A stretch of DNA of 64,000 nt from Arthrobacter terricola (GCF_004354015.1 NZ_SMRU01000004.1:154800-218799); one strand, 5' to 3'. Numbered from the stretch's first letter, positions 18,614 through 28,200 are shown. A program made the numbers and translations. The notes: generated by a model from the letters alone, not told the origin.

Positions 18614-21235
18614 ATGGCTGAATCAACGCAGGGTACAGACACGCCCGCCACCGCCCCCATCAACGTTCCCGACAAGCCGGCCCTCGAGGGCCTCGAAGCC
18701 GCCCTGACCCGGCGCTGGCTGGACGAAGGAACCTATAAGTTCAACCCGGACACCACCAGGGAGCATGTCTACTCGATCGACACTCCCCCGCCCACCGCCT
18801 CGGGTTCGCTGCATGTGGGACACATGTTCTCCTTCACCCAGACCGACGTCCAGGCCCGCTACATGCGCATGACCGGCAAGAACGTCTTCTACCCGATGGG
18901 TTGGGACGACAACGGCCTGCCCACCGAACGCCGCGTCCAGAACTACTACGGCGTCCGCTGCGATCCCGCCGTTCCCTACAACGCGGACTACCGGCCGCCG
19001 GCACAGCCTGCGAAGAACCAGCGCGATTTCGACGTCGTCTCGCGCCAGAAATTCATCGAACTGTGCGAGGAACTCGCCGTCGAGGACGAGAAGGTCTTCG
19101 AAAACCTGTTCCAGACCCTCGGCCTGTCCGTCGACTGGGACCTGACCTACCGGACCATCGACGACACCTCCCGTGCCGTATCCCAGCGTGCCTTCCTCGC
19201 CAACCTCGCTGCCGGTGACGCCTACATGGCCGAAGCCCCGACGCTGTGGGACGTCACGTTCCGCACCGCCGTCGCGCAGGCTGAGCTTGAGGACCGCGAA
19301 GTGGCCGGCGCGTACTACCGCTACCCGTTCTTCACCGAAGACGGACAAAAGATCTTCATCGAGACCACGCGTCCCGAATTGCTCGCTGCTTGCGCGGCTT
19401 TGGTGGCAAACCCCGACGACGAGCGGTACCAGCCGCTGTTCGGCAAGACCGTGAAGTCTCCCCTGTTCGAAGTCGAGCTCGAGGTGAAAGCCCACCCGCT
19501 CGCCAAAGCGGACAAGGGCTCCGGCATCGCCATGGTCTGCACCTTCGGCGACCTCACCGACGTCACCTGGTGGCGTGAGCTGCAGCTGCCCACCCGCGCG
19601 ATCATGGGCCGCGACGGCCGCATCATCGCAGAAACCCCCGAATGGATCACCACCGAGGCCGGCAAGGAAGCCTACGCCGCGATCGCCGGTAAGACGGCGT
19701 TCTCCGCGAAGGAATCCGTGGTGGAGCTCCTCGCGGCGGCCGAACTGCTCGATGGGGAACCCAAGAAGATCACGCACCCCGTGAACTTCTTCGAAAAGGG
19801 CGACAAGCCCCTCGAAGTCGTGACATCGCGCCAGTGGTACATCCGCAACGGCGGACGTGATGAGGACCGCCGCGAACGGTTGATCGCGCGCGGACACGAG
19901 ATCGACTTCCACCCGTCCTTCATGCGGTCCCGCTACGAGAACTGGATCTCCGGCTTGAACGGCGACTGGCTCGTTTCACGCCAGCGCTTCTTCGGCGTGC
20001 CGATCCCCGTCTGGTACCCGCTGGACGCCCACGGCAACCCGGACTACGAGAACCCCATCCTGCCGTCCGACGAGTCCCTGCCTGTGGACCCCGCCGCCGA
20101 CGCCGCCCCCGGCTTCGACGAATCCCAGCGCGAACAGCCCAGCGGATTCATCGGGGACGCCGATGTCCTGGATACGTGGGCGACGTCGTCCCTCACCCCA
20201 CAGATCGTTGGCGGCTGGAGCCGGGACGAGGATCTGTTCGGGAAGGTCTACCCGTTCGACCTCCGTCCCCAGGGCCACGACATCATCCGGACCTGGCTCT
20301 TCTCCTCGGCCGTCCGCGCGGACGCCCTGCAGAACAGCGCGCCCTGGAAGCACGCCGCGATCTCCGGCTGGATCCTTGACCCGGACCGCAAGAAGATGTC
20401 CAAGTCCAAGGGCAACGTGGTTGTTCCCACCGATGTGCTCAATGAATACGGTTCCGACGCCGTCCGCTACTGGGCCGCTTCGGCAAAGCTTGGCGCAGAC
20501 ACGGCCTATGAAATCGCCCAGATGAAGATCGGCCGCCGCTTGGCCATCAAGCTCCTCAATGCCTCCAAGTTCGTCCTGAACCTGGGCGCAACCGAGAACT
20601 CGGTGGTGGGTACGGACCTTTCCGTCCTGACCAACCCCTTAGACCGGGCTCTTCTGGCGCAGCTGGCCGACGTCGTGTCCCAGTCCACCAAGGCGTTCGA
20701 CAACTACGACTACGCCCGTGCCCTGCAGATCACGGAATCGTTCTTCTGGCAGTTCACGGACGATTACGTCGAACTCATCAAGGACCGGGCCTACGGTGCT
20801 GCCGGGGAAACCGAGCAAGCGTCCGTCCTCGCGGCGCTCGCCACCACTCTGGACGCCTTGCTTCGCCTCTTCGCGCCGTTCCTGCCCTTCGCTACCGAAG
20901 AGGTCTGGAGCTGGTGGCGTGCCGGTTCCGTCCACCGCGCGGCGTGGCCAACGGCCGTGGAAATCGTCGACGGCGACACCACCATGCTGGGGACCGTGGG
21001 CATCGCGCTCAGTGGGATCCGCAAGGCCAAGTCCGAGGCAAAGGTCAAGCAGCGCACCGAAGTGTTGTCCGCGACCATCACCGCGGGCGAGTCCTTCGTG
21101 GCCCAGTTGCAGGCCGGACTGGGAGACCTCAAGGCAGCTGCGAATGCCCAGGAAATCTCGCTGGTCGCAGCTGAAGGCGAACTTACCGTGAGCGACGTTG
21201 TCCTGGCACCTGCCGAGGAGCCCGCGCAGGCTTAG
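18614..21235 (+). CDS. valS: Valyl-tRNA synthetase
   Basis: Charges tRNA-Val with valine. The 873-residue class I synthetase has HIGH motif HVGH at 67-70 and KMSKS near 594-598 (KKMSKSKGN). A CP1 editing insertion lies between them (region GSGIAMVCTFGD). A helical anticodon-binding domain with WQFTDDYVELIKDRAYG and a C-terminal coiled-coil-like tail follow. The length is typical. It is a single gene, divergent from the DUF488 gene. The leader is under 100 bp, too short for a T-box, unlike ileS in the same window. Confidence 0.97.
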   Translation: MAESTQGTDTPATAPINVPDKPALEGLEAALTRRWLDEGTYKFNPDTTREHVYSIDTPPPTASGSLHVGHMFSFTQTDVQARYMRMTGKNVFYPMGWDDNGLPTERRVQNYYGVRCDPAVPYNADYRPPAQPAKNQRDFDVVSRQKFIELCEELAVEDEKVFENLFQTLGLSVDWDLTYRTIDDTSRAVSQRAFLANLAAGDAYMAEAPTLWDVTFRTAVAQAELEDREVAGAYYRYPFFTEDGQKIFIETTRPELLAACAALVANPDDERYQPLFGKTVKSPLFEVELEVKAHPLAKADKGSGIAMVCTFGDLTDVTWWRELQLPTRAIMGRDGRIIAETPEWITTEAGKEAYAAIAGKTAFSAKESVVELLAAAELLDGEPKKITHPVNFFEKGDKPLEVVTSRQWYIRNGGRDEDRRERLIARGHEIDFHPSFMRSRYENWISGLNGDWLVSRQRFFGVPIPVWYPLDAHGNPDYENPILPSDESLPVDPAADAAPGFDESQREQPSGFIGDADVLDTWATSSLTPQIVGGWSRDEDLFGKVYPFDLRPQGHDIIRTWLFSSAVRADALQNSAPWKHAAISGWILDPDRKKMSKSKGNVVVPTDVLNEYGSDAVRYWAASAKLGADTAYEIAQMKIGRRLAIKLLNASKFVLNLGATENSVVGTDLSVLTNPLDRALLAQLADVVSQSTKAFDNYDYARALQITESFFWQFTDDYVELIKDRAYGAAGETEQASVLAALATTLDALLRLFAPFLPFATEEVWSWWRAGSVHRAAWPTAVEIVDGDTTMLGTVGIALSGIRKAKSEAKVKQRTEVLSATITAGESFVAQLQAGLGDLKAAANAQEISLVAAEGELTVSDVVLAPAEEPAQA

Positions 21236-21660
21236 GTCGTGGATCCGGGGCTTCCGGGCCGTCCAGCACATTTACGGATGGCCCGGGAGTTTTCAGGACG
21301 ACCAGGAAGTTTCCGGGCAAAGGGGAAGCCCCATCAGCGTTTAGCCGTCGGTGGGGCTTCGACTCTTTCGGCTGTCTGGTGACGTCTTGACAGTCTGGCG
21401 GAATCCTCAGACTTTCAGGTCTTCCTACCGTCGTCACTGGTAGCCTGTAACTAACTTTGCCGATGGCTGCGTTAGCTACAAATCACTGAATCTTTGGTTT
21501 CCGTGTCCCCCTTCTTTCGAAGTGGGTAAGTTCTATTCTTGACCTGAGGCACCGCCAGCACAAGCCCCCGCCGCGAACTACTCGCATGTAATTCAGGCGC
21601 GCCATTATGCGGCCGGTTTGCCGGGTTCTGGCAGAAGTTCCTTTGTGGCACAGTGATGCT
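21236..21660 (+). other. Intergenic region between valS and the Fpg-like gene
   Basis: About 425 bp. It contains the valS terminator hairpin (21325-21360) and then a relatively AT-richer stretch (about 21440-21560). I see no credible gene. A CACAGT box (21649-21654) lies six bases before the Fpg-like ATG and could be a weak leaderless -10. Confidence 0.4.
21325..21360 (+). terminator. Hairpin downstream of valS
   Basis: Nine-bp arms GAAGCCCCA / TGGGGCTTC with an 18-base loop that can pair further internally. The arms resemble those of the hairpin after rne. Confidence 0.65.
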
Positions 21661-22536
21661 ATGCCAGAACTTCCCGAAGTAGCCGGCCTGGGCGCTTTCC
21701 TTGGCCGCAATCTTCTCGGCGCCAAGTTGACCAAGGTCCAGATCACGTCTTTTGCCGTCCTCAAAACCGCTGACCCGCCCTACTCGGCTTTGGAGGGACG
21801 GACCATCCTCGGTGTGGAACGCTTCGGGAAATTCCTCAGCCTCGACGCAGAAGGAATCCACTTCATCTTCCATCTCGCGAAGGCTGGCTGGCTTCGGTAT
21901 ACCGAGCAGCCTTCCACGACTCAACTCCGCCTAGGTGGCAGCAACATCGCGGCCAGGCTCGCCTTCACCAAAGGAGACGGATCCACCCACGTCGGCGTCG
22001 ACCTGACCGAGGCCGGCACGAAGAAAAGCCTCGCGGTCTATGTGGTCAACAACCCGAAGGACGTTCCGGGCATCGCGACCCTTGGCCCTGACCCGCTCAG
22101 CCCCGGGTTCACAGCGGAAACCCTTGCCGGAATCCTCGCGGGCAGCCCGCAGCAGATCAAGGGACTGCTTCGAAGCCAGGCCGTGATCGCCGGAATCGGA
22201 AATGCCTACAGCGACGAAATCCTGCACGCTGCCAGGATTTCTCCGTTTGCCATCGCCAGGTCACTCGACCCGGAAACTGTCCAGGTCCTTTACCAGTCGA
22301 TCGAATCCGTGCTCGGAGCGGCCGTGGAGGCTGCCATAGGGAAAGCCTCCAGCGAGCTCAAGGACACGAAGCGCAGCAACATGATGGTCCACGGCAGGGC
22401 AGGTCAAGCCTGCCCTGTATGCGGGACCACTATCCGGGAAGTATCCTTCGCTGACACCGCGCTCCAGTACTGCCCGGGTTGCCAGACCAACGGGAAAATC
22501 CTGGCGGACCGGAGGACGTCGCGGTTCCTGAAGTAG
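21661..22536 (+). CDS. Fpg/Nei family DNA glycosylase-lyase
   Basis: A base-excision repair enzyme for oxidised bases, 291 residues. It begins MPELPEVAGLG, with the catalytic Pro2 and Glu3 and a conserved lysine in VERFGKFL. It has the helix-two-turn-helix GIGNAYSDEILHAARISP and a C-terminal zinc finger (CPVC...CPGC) ending in TNGKILADRRTSRFLK. The region between beta strands and H2TH differs from classic Fpg, so the substrate (8-oxoG or pyrimidines) is not certain. ATG 21661 is used because Pro2 must follow the initiator Met. A second family member lies at 28,201-29,106. Confidence 0.9.
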   Translation: MPELPEVAGLGAFLGRNLLGAKLTKVQITSFAVLKTADPPYSALEGRTILGVERFGKFLSLDAEGIHFIFHLAKAGWLRYTEQPSTTQLRLGGSNIAARLAFTKGDGSTHVGVDLTEAGTKKSLAVYVVNNPKDVPGIATLGPDPLSPGFTAETLAGILAGSPQQIKGLLRSQAVIAGIGNAYSDEILHAARISPFAIARSLDPETVQVLYQSIESVLGAAVEAAIGKASSELKDTKRSNMMVHGRAGQACPVCGTTIREVSFADTALQYCPGCQTNGKILADRRTSRFLK

Positions 22537-22551
22537 GGCCGAACCCCGAGG

Positions 22552-23181
22552 TTAGTCGAACTCGGGGCGTTCCGTCCGGCTGCGCTTCAGCTCGAAGAAG
22601 TGTGGGTAGCCGGCCAAGGTCACGGTTGCATCCCACAGCGTTCCGGCTTCCTCGCCGCGTGGAATGCGGGTCAGGACCGGACCAAAGAACGCCGTTCCGT
22701 TCACAGCGACAACCGGAGTTCCGACGTCCTGGCCGACCAGGGAAATCCCGGCTCCATGGCTTGCACGCAACTGGACATCGTAGTCTTCGACGTCGGCAAA
22801 GCGTGCCAAGTCGGCCGGAAGGCCTGTTTCAGCGAGTGCTTTGACGATGACCTCGTTGAAGTCTTTGATGCCCTGTTCGTGGATGAGGGATCCCATGGCG
22901 TCATAGAGCGGCTTGATGACCTGGCGTCCGTGCAACTCGCTCGCCGCGATGATGACGCGGACCGGACCCCAGCCGTGGGTCATCTTCTCGGCATAGTCGG
23001 CCGGAAGGTCACGGCCTTCGTTCAGAACCGAAAGGCTCATGACGTTCCATGTGGTCTCGATGCCGCGGACGCCTTCGACTTCGCCGATCCAACGCGACGT
23101 CACCCAAGCGAAAGGGCACATCGGGTCGAACCAGAAATCAACCTTGTTAGCGGTCTGCTCAGGCACAGGAATCTCCTTCAA
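22552..23181 (-). CDS. Mycothiol-dependent nitroreductase (Rv2466c) family, DsbA fold
   Basis: A 209-residue thioredoxin/DsbA-fold protein closely resembling M. tuberculosis Rv2466c. Shared stretches include FWFDPMCPFAWVTSRW, HGWGPVRVIIAA, VGTPVVAVNGTAFFGPVL, IPRGEEAG and AGYPHFFELKRSRTE. Rv2466c is a mycothiol-dependent reductase with a CPWC active site; here the site is C22-P-F-A25, so the resolving cysteine is missing and a monothiol mechanism with mycothiol is likely. It is convergent with the Fpg-like gene and 65 bp after the clpX stop on the same strand, behind its own AGGAG-type ribosome site. Confidence 0.88.
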   Translation of the reverse strand: MKEIPVPEQTANKVDFWFDPMCPFAWVTSRWIGEVEGVRGIETTWNVMSLSVLNEGRDLPADYAEKMTHGWGPVRVIIAASELHGRQVIKPLYDAMGSLIHEQGIKDFNEVIVKALAETGLPADLARFADVEDYDVQLRASHGAGISLVGQDVGTPVVAVNGTAFFGPVLTRIPRGEEAGTLWDATVTLAGYPHFFELKRSRTERPEFD

Positions 23182-23246
23182 TAGGATGTGAGGGGCACGG
23201 CCAACCGGACGAAACTACGTCCAGACCCATTAATGCCAACCTCGGC

Positions 23247-24533
23247 CTATGCGGACTTATTCCTGCGCTTCGCTACTACCTCATGGGCGATCATGGTCGG
23301 TTGCGCCTTCTTGGTGACGGCGTCTGCCGTGATGACTACGCTGGCGATATCGTCACGGCTCGGGAGGTCGAACATGACCGGCAAGAGGACTTCCTCCATG
23401 ATCGCGCGCAAGCCACGGGCTCCCGTGCCCCTTTCCAGGGCCTGGTCCGCGATGGCATCCAAGGCGTCTTCGTCGAACGAGAGTTCCACGCCGTCCAGTT
23501 GGAACATCTTCTGGTATTGCTTCACCAAGGCGTTCTTTGGCTTCGAAAGGATCTGGATGAGCGCCGGGCGGTCGAGGTTGGACACCGTGGTGATGACCGG
23601 CAGGCGTCCGATGAATTCCGGGATGAGCCCGAACTTAAGGAGGTCCTCCGGCATGACCTCGCCGTAGCTGTCCACGCTGTCCTTGACCTCGTTAAGTGGA
23701 GCTCCGAAGCCGATCCCCTTGCGTCCGGACCGCGATCCGATGATGTCCTCCAGACCGGCGAAGGCGCCGGCAACGATGAACAGGACGTTCGTGGTGTCGA
23801 TCTGGATGAATTCCTGGTGCGGATGCTTACGGCCACCCTGCGGCGGAACGGAAGCCACCGTACCTTCAAGGATCTTCAGGAGCGCTTGCTGGACGCCCTC
23901 ACCGGACACATCGCGGGTAATCGACGGGTTCTCGCTCTTCCGCGAGATCTTATCGATTTCGTCGATGTAGATGATGCCCTGTTCGGCCTTCTTGACGTCG
24001 TAGTCGGCGGCCTGGATGAGCTTCAGCAGGATGTTCTCGACGTCTTCGCCCACATAGCCGGCTTCCGTGAGAGCGGTGGCATCAGCGACGGCGAAGGGGA
24101 CATTCAAACGACGGGCGAGCGTTTGCGCGAGGTAGGTCTTGCCGCAACCGGTGGGACCTATCAGCAGGATATTGGATTTGGCGATCTCCACGTCCTCGTG
24201 GTGGCCGCCTTCGCCGAGTCCGGTCTTGGGGGCGTGACCGGCCTGGATGCGCTTGTAGTGATTGTAGACCGCGACGGCGAGGGAGCGCTTCGCGGGCTCC
24301 TGGCCGATGACGTATTCCTGGAGGAAATCGAAGATCTCCCGCGGCTTGGGCAACTCAAAGCTGCCCAGATCCGATACTTCCGCGAGCTCCTCTTCGATGA
24401 TCTCGTTACAGAGTTCGATGCATTCGTCGCAGATGTAGACGCCGGGCCCGGCAATCAGCTTCCGCACCTGCTTTTGGCTCTTTCCGCAGAAAGAACACTT
24501 CAGCAGATCCGTGCTCTCGCCAATCCGAGCCAT
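23247..24533 (-). CDS. clpX: ATP-dependent Clp protease ATPase subunit ClpX
   Basis: ClpX unfolds tagged substrates and feeds them to ClpP. The 428-residue AAA+ protein has the N-terminal zinc domain (C13, C16, C35, C38), Walker A GPTGCGKT at 126-133, Walker [11 protein letters not shown], sensor and arginine-finger regions, and a C-terminal [15 protein letters not shown] segment. The ClpP-docking loop near IGFGAPL is present. It lies downstream of clpP1-clpP2 on the same strand, 184 bp away with a hairpin between, so it can be transcribed separately. The usual order clpP1-clpP2-clpX is kept. Confidence 0.97.
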   Translation of the reverse strand: MARIGESTDLLKCSFCGKSQKQVRKLIAGPGVYICDECIELCNEIIEEELAEVSDLGSFELPKPREIFDFLQEYVIGQEPAKRSLAVAVYNHYKRIQAGHAPKTGLGEGGHHEDVEIAKSNILLIGPTGCGKTYLAQTLARRLNVPFAVADATALTEAGYVGEDVENILLKLIQAADYDVKKAEQGIIYIDEIDKISRKSENPSITRDVSGEGVQQALLKILEGTVASVPPQGGRKHPHQEFIQIDTTNVLFIVAGAFAGLEDIIGSRSGRKGIGFGAPLNEVKDSVDSYGEVMPEDLLKFGLIPEFIGRLPVITTVSNLDRPALIQILSKPKNALVKQYQKMFQLDGVELSFDEDALDAIADQALERGTGARGLRAIMEEVLLPVMFDLPSRDDIASVVITADAVTKKAQPTMIAHEVVAKRRNKSA

Positions 24534-24665
24534 ATGGGAATCCCTTCATTTCATGCGGGTGGAGAAACAGCCTGGCTATCCGGCAAGATCACCGGCGAGC
24601 AGCGGGGACGCCACCATGACAACTTCCACTGTAGGACACAATCCGCCGCTTGGGTTGAAACAGAA

Positions 24666-24701
24666 CGCCGACGCGGTCCAAATTTCTGAACCGCATCGGC
24701 G
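24666..24701 (-). terminator. Hairpin between clpP2 and clpX
   Basis: Twelve-base arms (CGCCGATGCGGT / ACCGCGTCGGCG, read on the minus strand) with one mismatch, followed by TTCTGTTTC. It probably attenuates or ends the clpP transcript. Confidence 0.6.
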
Positions 24702-24717
24702 TCGGGTTCCAATCAAA

Positions 24718-25383
24718 CTAGCGGACGATGGCCTGCGGCTTGATCTTGCGGGAGTCAAGCACTTGGTCGATCAGCCCGTAATTCATCGCCTCTGCGGCGG
24801 TGAGGATTTTGTCACGTTCGATGTCGTTGTTGACCTGTTCCGAGGTGCGGCCTGAGTGGTGGGCCAGCGTTTCCTCGAGCCAAGTACGCATGCGCATGAC
24901 TTCAGCTGCCTGGATTTCAAGGTCCGAAGCCTGTCCGCCCTGGCCACCCGAAAGGGCCGGCTGGTGGATCAGGACACGGGCGTTCGGCAGGGCCAACCGC
25001 TTTCCCGGAGTACCCGCTGCGAGGAGCACGGCTGCGGCGCTTGCGGCCTGGCCGAGGCAGACGGTCTGGATCTCCGGGCGGATGTACTGCATGGTGTCGT
25101 AGATCGCCGTCATGGCGGTGAAGGAGCCACCAGGAGAGTTGATGTACAGGGTGATGTCGCGGTCCGGGTCCGTGGATTCAAGCACCAACAGCTGTGCCAT
25201 GATGTCGTCGGCCGAAGCGTCGTCCACCTGGACACCGAGGAAAATGATCCGGTCCTCGAAGAGCTTCGTGTACGGGTCCTGGCGCTTGAAGCCATAAGGC
25301 GTACGCTCCTCGAACTGCGGGAGGACGTAACGGCTGGACGGGAGATTACCGGCAGACCATCCAAAGTTGTAGTTCATGTTCAT
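24718..25383 (-). CDS. clpP2: ATP-dependent Clp protease proteolytic subunit (second of pair)
   Basis: Serine peptidase subunit of the Clp protease, 221 residues. The catalytic serine is S115 in GQAASAAAV and the histidine is H140 in LIHQP; the aspartate lies in the C-terminal helix region. The oligomer-handle sequence [11 protein letters not shown] is present. In actinobacteria ClpP1 and ClpP2 form a mixed tetradecamer, and both are needed for activity. It starts 30 bp after clpP1 and shares its promoter and ClgR-like operator. The N-terminus is longer than in clpP1 and rich in Asn/Tyr. Confidence 0.96.
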   Translation of the reverse strand: MNMNYNFGWSAGNLPSSRYVLPQFEERTPYGFKRQDPYTKLFEDRIIFLGVQVDDASADDIMAQLLVLESTDPDRDITLYINSPGGSFTAMTAIYDTMQYIRPEIQTVCLGQAASAAAVLLAAGTPGKRLALPNARVLIHQPALSGGQGGQASDLEIQAAEVMRMRTWLEETLAHHSGRTSEQVNNDIERDKILTAAEAMNYGLIDQVLDSRKIKPQAIVR

Positions 25384-25413
25384 TGCTCCTGATCTGAATG
25401 TTTCTTTTGCCGG

Positions 25414-26052
25414 TCAGTTTTCGGAAGGCGAGGAGTTGGCCGTTCCGCCGCCACCGGCCACGGAGCCTGCGTGGGCCGAGATCTTGTCGAAGAATCCATA
25501 GTCAAGCGCTTCGGTGGCCGTGAACCACTTGTCGCGGTCGTTGTCCTTGAGGATGGTTTCAACCGTCTGCCCGGTCTGTTCCGCGGTGAGCTCGGCCATG
25601 ACCTTCTTCATGTGCAGGATCAGCTCTGCCTGGATCTTGATGTCCGATGCCGTGCCGCCGATGCCGCCGGAAGGCTGGTGCATCAGGATACGCGCGTTCG
25701 GAGTGGCGTAGCGCTTGCCTTTGGTGCCGGAGGAAAGCAGGAACTGGCCCATGGAAGCCGCCAGGCCGGTAGCCACCGTCACGACATCGTTCGGGATGAA
25801 CTGCATGGTGTCGTAAATGGCCATGCCCGCCGTCACGGAGCCACCGGGAGAGTTGATGTACAGGTAGATGTCCTTCTCAGGATCTTCGGCGGAGAGGAGG
25901 AGGAGCTGGGAGCAGATCGCGTTGGCGTTCTCGTCGCGGACTTCGGATCCGAGCCAGATGATGCGCTCTTTCAGCAGGCGGTTGTAGATGTAGTTGTCCT
26001 GGGCCGCTGGATCGACAGTTGCCATCCTGGGCGCATCTGCTTGCTGTGACAT
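25414..26052 (-). CDS. clpP1: ATP-dependent Clp protease proteolytic subunit (first of pair)
   Basis: A 212-residue ClpP with catalytic S100 in GLAASMG and H125 in LMHQPSGG, and the handle segment [12 protein letters not shown]. The ribosome site AGAGG lies nine bases before ATG 26052. It is the promoter-proximal gene of clpP1-clpP2, downstream of tig and separated from it by a strong terminator. The upstream region carries a sequence fitting the ClgR operator, which would tie expression to protein-folding stress. Confidence 0.96.
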   Translation of the reverse strand: MSQQADAPRMATVDPAAQDNYIYNRLLKERIIWLGSEVRDENANAICSQLLLLSAEDPEKDIYLYINSPGGSVTAGMAIYDTMQFIPNDVVTVATGLAASMGQFLLSSGTKGKRYATPNARILMHQPSGGIGGTASDIKIQAELILHMKKVMAELTAEQTGQTVETILKDNDRDKWFTATEALDYGFFDKISAHAGSVAGGGGTANSSPSEN

Positions 26053-26163
26053 AAGTACTTACCTCTCGCTGGTGACAGGGCCGTTGCTGAACTTGCCATC
26101 CCTGATCTTCACTACTTGGACACTAACCGTTTTCCGTGGTGATTTGTTCTCCCAAATCGCACT

Positions 26164-26177
26164 GTTCGCTGACGGCG
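26164..26177. promoter_or_regulatory. ClgR-type operator upstream of clpP1-clpP2
   Basis: GTTCGCTGACGGCG matches the Streptomyces ClgR consensus GTTCGC-N5-GCG and the core CGCYNANRGCG reported for Corynebacterium. It lies 112 bp before the clpP1 start, about 40 bp upstream of a weak TAGTGT-like -10 near 26125. The match is seen; binding is inferred, and the clgR gene is not in the window. Confidence 0.7.
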
Positions 26178-26231
26178 CACGATTGCCGAATTACGCGCAA
26201 GACCGCTGCTGACGCAACGTGAATCGCAGCC

Positions 26232-26268
26232 AAAAAAAGGCGCCCCGGATCAAAAGATCCGGGGCGCC
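26232..26268 (-). terminator. Rho-independent terminator of tig
   Basis: Perfect 13-bp stem GGCGCCCCGGATC / GATCCGGGGCGCC with loop TTTT, followed on the minus strand by seven T. A classic intrinsic terminator. Confidence 0.97.
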
Positions 26269-26279
26269 TTCAGTCAAAA

Positions 26280-27659
26280 CTAGAACTTCACGGCTGCGGG
26301 GTCGTCGCTGGGGACAACTGCCGCCTCTTCGGTTTCTTCCCCAACCGCAGCTTCTTCGGCTGCTTCGCCGGCGGGGCGGACGAAGTCGGTGAGGTCAACC
26401 TTGTTGCCTTCGCTGTCTACAACCTCGGCCTGGCTCAACACTACAGCCAGGGCCTTGCGGCGGCGGACCTCGGAAACCATCATCGGCACCTGGCCGCTCT
26501 GGTCGATGATCTGCGCGAACTGGTTCGGGTCCATGCCGTACTGGCTCGCGGTGGAGACGATGTAGTCGATGAGCTCGTTCTGGCTGACGCCGACTTCTTC
26601 CTTGTCCGCGATGGCGTCAAGGATGATCTCGTTCTTGAACGCGCGGGCGGTGTTGGCCTTGACCTCTTCGCGGTGCTCCTCGGTGTCGTGCTCGCCCTCA
26701 CCGTGGGCGTTCTCCGGGTTGAAGTGCGCTTCGAGCTGCTCTTCTACAACGGAGTCCGGAACCGGAACCTCGATGAGCTCCACGAGCTTGTCCAGGACCT
26801 TGTCGCGGGCTTCGACGCCCTGGTCCATCACCTTGGACTGGGCAGCCTGCTTGGCCAGGTCCTCGCGAAGCTCTGCGAGGGTGTCGAATTCGGATGCCAG
26901 CTGGGCGAAGTCGTCGTTGGCCTCGGGCAGTTCGCGCTCCTTGACGGACTTCACAACAACCTTCACCTGGGCTTCTTCGCCGGCGTGCTCTCCGCCCACC
27001 AGAGTGGTGTCGAAGATCGCTTCCTCATCGGCGGAAAGGCCGGTGACGGCTTCGTCGAGGCCCTCGAGCATGGTGCCGGAGCCAACCTGGTAGGACAGGC
27101 CGGTCGCGGAGTCGATCTCGGCGCCATCGATCGAGGCGGTGATGTCAATCGACAGGAAGTCGTCCGAAGCGACCGGACGCTCGATGGTCTTGAGGGTACC
27201 GAAGCGGCCGCGGAGCTCGTCCAGTGCCTTGTCAACGTCAGCGTCGGAAGACTCTGCCGCGGCAACCTCGACCTTGAGGCCGGCGTAGTCCGGCAGTTCA
27301 ACCTCGGGGCGGACGTCGATTTCGACCTGGAACTTCAGTTCACCGTCGGTGGCGGACGGGTCCGGAACCTCGGTGATCTCAACCTCGGGACGGCTCAACG
27401 GGCGGACGCCGGTCTCCTGGACAGCAGCCTGGTACCAGCCGTTGAGGCCGTCGTTGATGGCGGTCTCCAGGACATAGCCGCGGCCAACGCGCTGGTCGAT
27501 GAGCTTGGACGGAACCTTGCCCTTGCGGAACCCGGGAACCTGGATCTGCGAAGCAACGGTCTTGTAAGCGGCATCGATGCTCGGCTTCAGTTCCTCAAAG
27601 GGAACCTCAACGTTGAGCTTGACCCGCGTGGCGGTGAGGTTCTCGACAGCGCTCTTCAC
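26280..27659 (-). CDS. tig: Trigger factor
   Basis: A ribosome-bound chaperone and peptidyl-prolyl isomerase, 459 residues. The N-terminal ribosome-binding domain contains [15 protein letters not shown] (the GFRxGKxP signature). The central FKBP-like PPIase domain starts near [17 protein letters not shown]. The C-terminal helical domain is followed by a variable acidic tail ([16 protein letters not shown]). It lies directly upstream of clpP1-clpP2-clpX on the same strand, the common folding/proteolysis grouping, but ends in its own terminator. tRNA-Pro lies just upstream. Confidence 0.96.
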   Translation of the reverse strand: MKSAVENLTATRVKLNVEVPFEELKPSIDAAYKTVASQIQVPGFRKGKVPSKLIDQRVGRGYVLETAINDGLNGWYQAAVQETGVRPLSRPEVEITEVPDPSATDGELKFQVEIDVRPEVELPDYAGLKVEVAAAESSDADVDKALDELRGRFGTLKTIERPVASDDFLSIDITASIDGAEIDSATGLSYQVGSGTMLEGLDEAVTGLSADEEAIFDTTLVGGEHAGEEAQVKVVVKSVKERELPEANDDFAQLASEFDTLAELREDLAKQAAQSKVMDQGVEARDKVLDKLVELIEVPVPDSVVEEQLEAHFNPENAHGEGEHDTEEHREEVKANTARAFKNEIILDAIADKEEVGVSQNELIDYIVSTASQYGMDPNQFAQIIDQSGQVPMMVSEVRRRKALAVVLSQAEVVDSEGNKVDLTDFVRPAGEAAEEAAVGEETEEAAVVPSDDPAAVKF

Positions 27660-27727
27660 AGTCTAAGTACTCCTGGTTTTGTGGGATGGGTTTCTGCCGC
27701 GTCCCAGATCGGAACAGGCACACAGAG

Positions 27728-27802
27728 TCGGGGTGACAGGATTTGAACCTGCGACTTCCTGCTCCCAAAGCAGGCGCTCTAGCCAAGCTGAGCTACACCC
27801 CG
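27728..27802 (-). tRNA. tRNA-Pro (TGG anticodon)
   Basis: A cloverleaf with acceptor CGGGGTG/CACCCCG, D arm AGCTCAGCTTGGCTAGAGC, anticodon arm CCTGC-TTTGGGA-GCAGG (anticodon TGG) and T arm with GTTCAAATC. CCA is not encoded. It is upstream of tig on the same strand. Confidence 0.95.
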
Positions 27803-27996
27803 TGAATGCACAGGACAGTCTACGGGCATCACGCCCGAGAATGCACATTTGACAGGTGGCCCATGTGTTAGGTTTAGTTATATCCGGCTTGGAGATGCAG
27901 AGTTCAAGACGCCTTGGAGATGCCAAGAAGTTTTGTAAATGCACAGTTCAGCCACCTGGAGAAACACCGAAACCCATGGTACAGCGTGTTTTGCCC

Positions 27997-28070
27997 GGGG
28001 ACGTAGCTTAATGGTAAAGCCTCAGTCTTCCAAACTGATTACGCGGGTTCGATTCCCGTCGTCCCCTCCA
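27997..28070 (+). tRNA. tRNA-Gly (TCC anticodon)
   Basis: Acceptor GGGGACG/CGTCCCC, anticodon loop CTTCCAA (anticodon TCC), T arm CGGGTTCGATTCCCG, and an encoded 3' CCA (28068-28070). A hairpin terminator follows within ten bases. Confidence 0.95.
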
Positions 28071-28075
28071 CATAC

Positions 28076-28105
28076 AGAAGGGCCCCTCGTGCGAGGGGCC
28101 CTTCT
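28076..28105 (+). terminator. Terminator after tRNA-Gly
   Basis: Perfect 13-bp stem AGAAGGGCCCCTC / GAGGGGCCCTTCT with loop GTGC, followed by GCTTTATAT. Confidence 0.9.
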
Positions 28106-28109
28106 GCTT

Positions 28110-28147
28110 TATATCCAAGTGCCTTATATCCATGCCCTTGGATATAT
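28110..28147. repeat. Inverted repeat TATATCCAAG...CTTGGATATA
   Basis: Ten-base perfect arms (28110-28119 and 28138-28147) separated by 18 bases, AT-rich in a GC-rich genome. It lies between the tRNA-Gly terminator and the end of the Nei2-like gene. The role is unknown: it could be an operator or a second hairpin. Confidence 0.6.
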
Positions 28148-28200
28148 GTCTGCGACTTTCGGTTTCATGTCCCGGCTTGAGGCAGGATTTCGCCAACACG

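Noticed and set aside
18623..19912. A 429-codon minus-strand frame inside valS
   Set aside because: Shadow of valS; rich in His/Val/Gly with no domain.
27728..28070. An integrated element at the tRNA-Pro/tRNA-Gly pair
   Set aside because: No integrase, no duplicated tRNA end and normal housekeeping genes on both sides.
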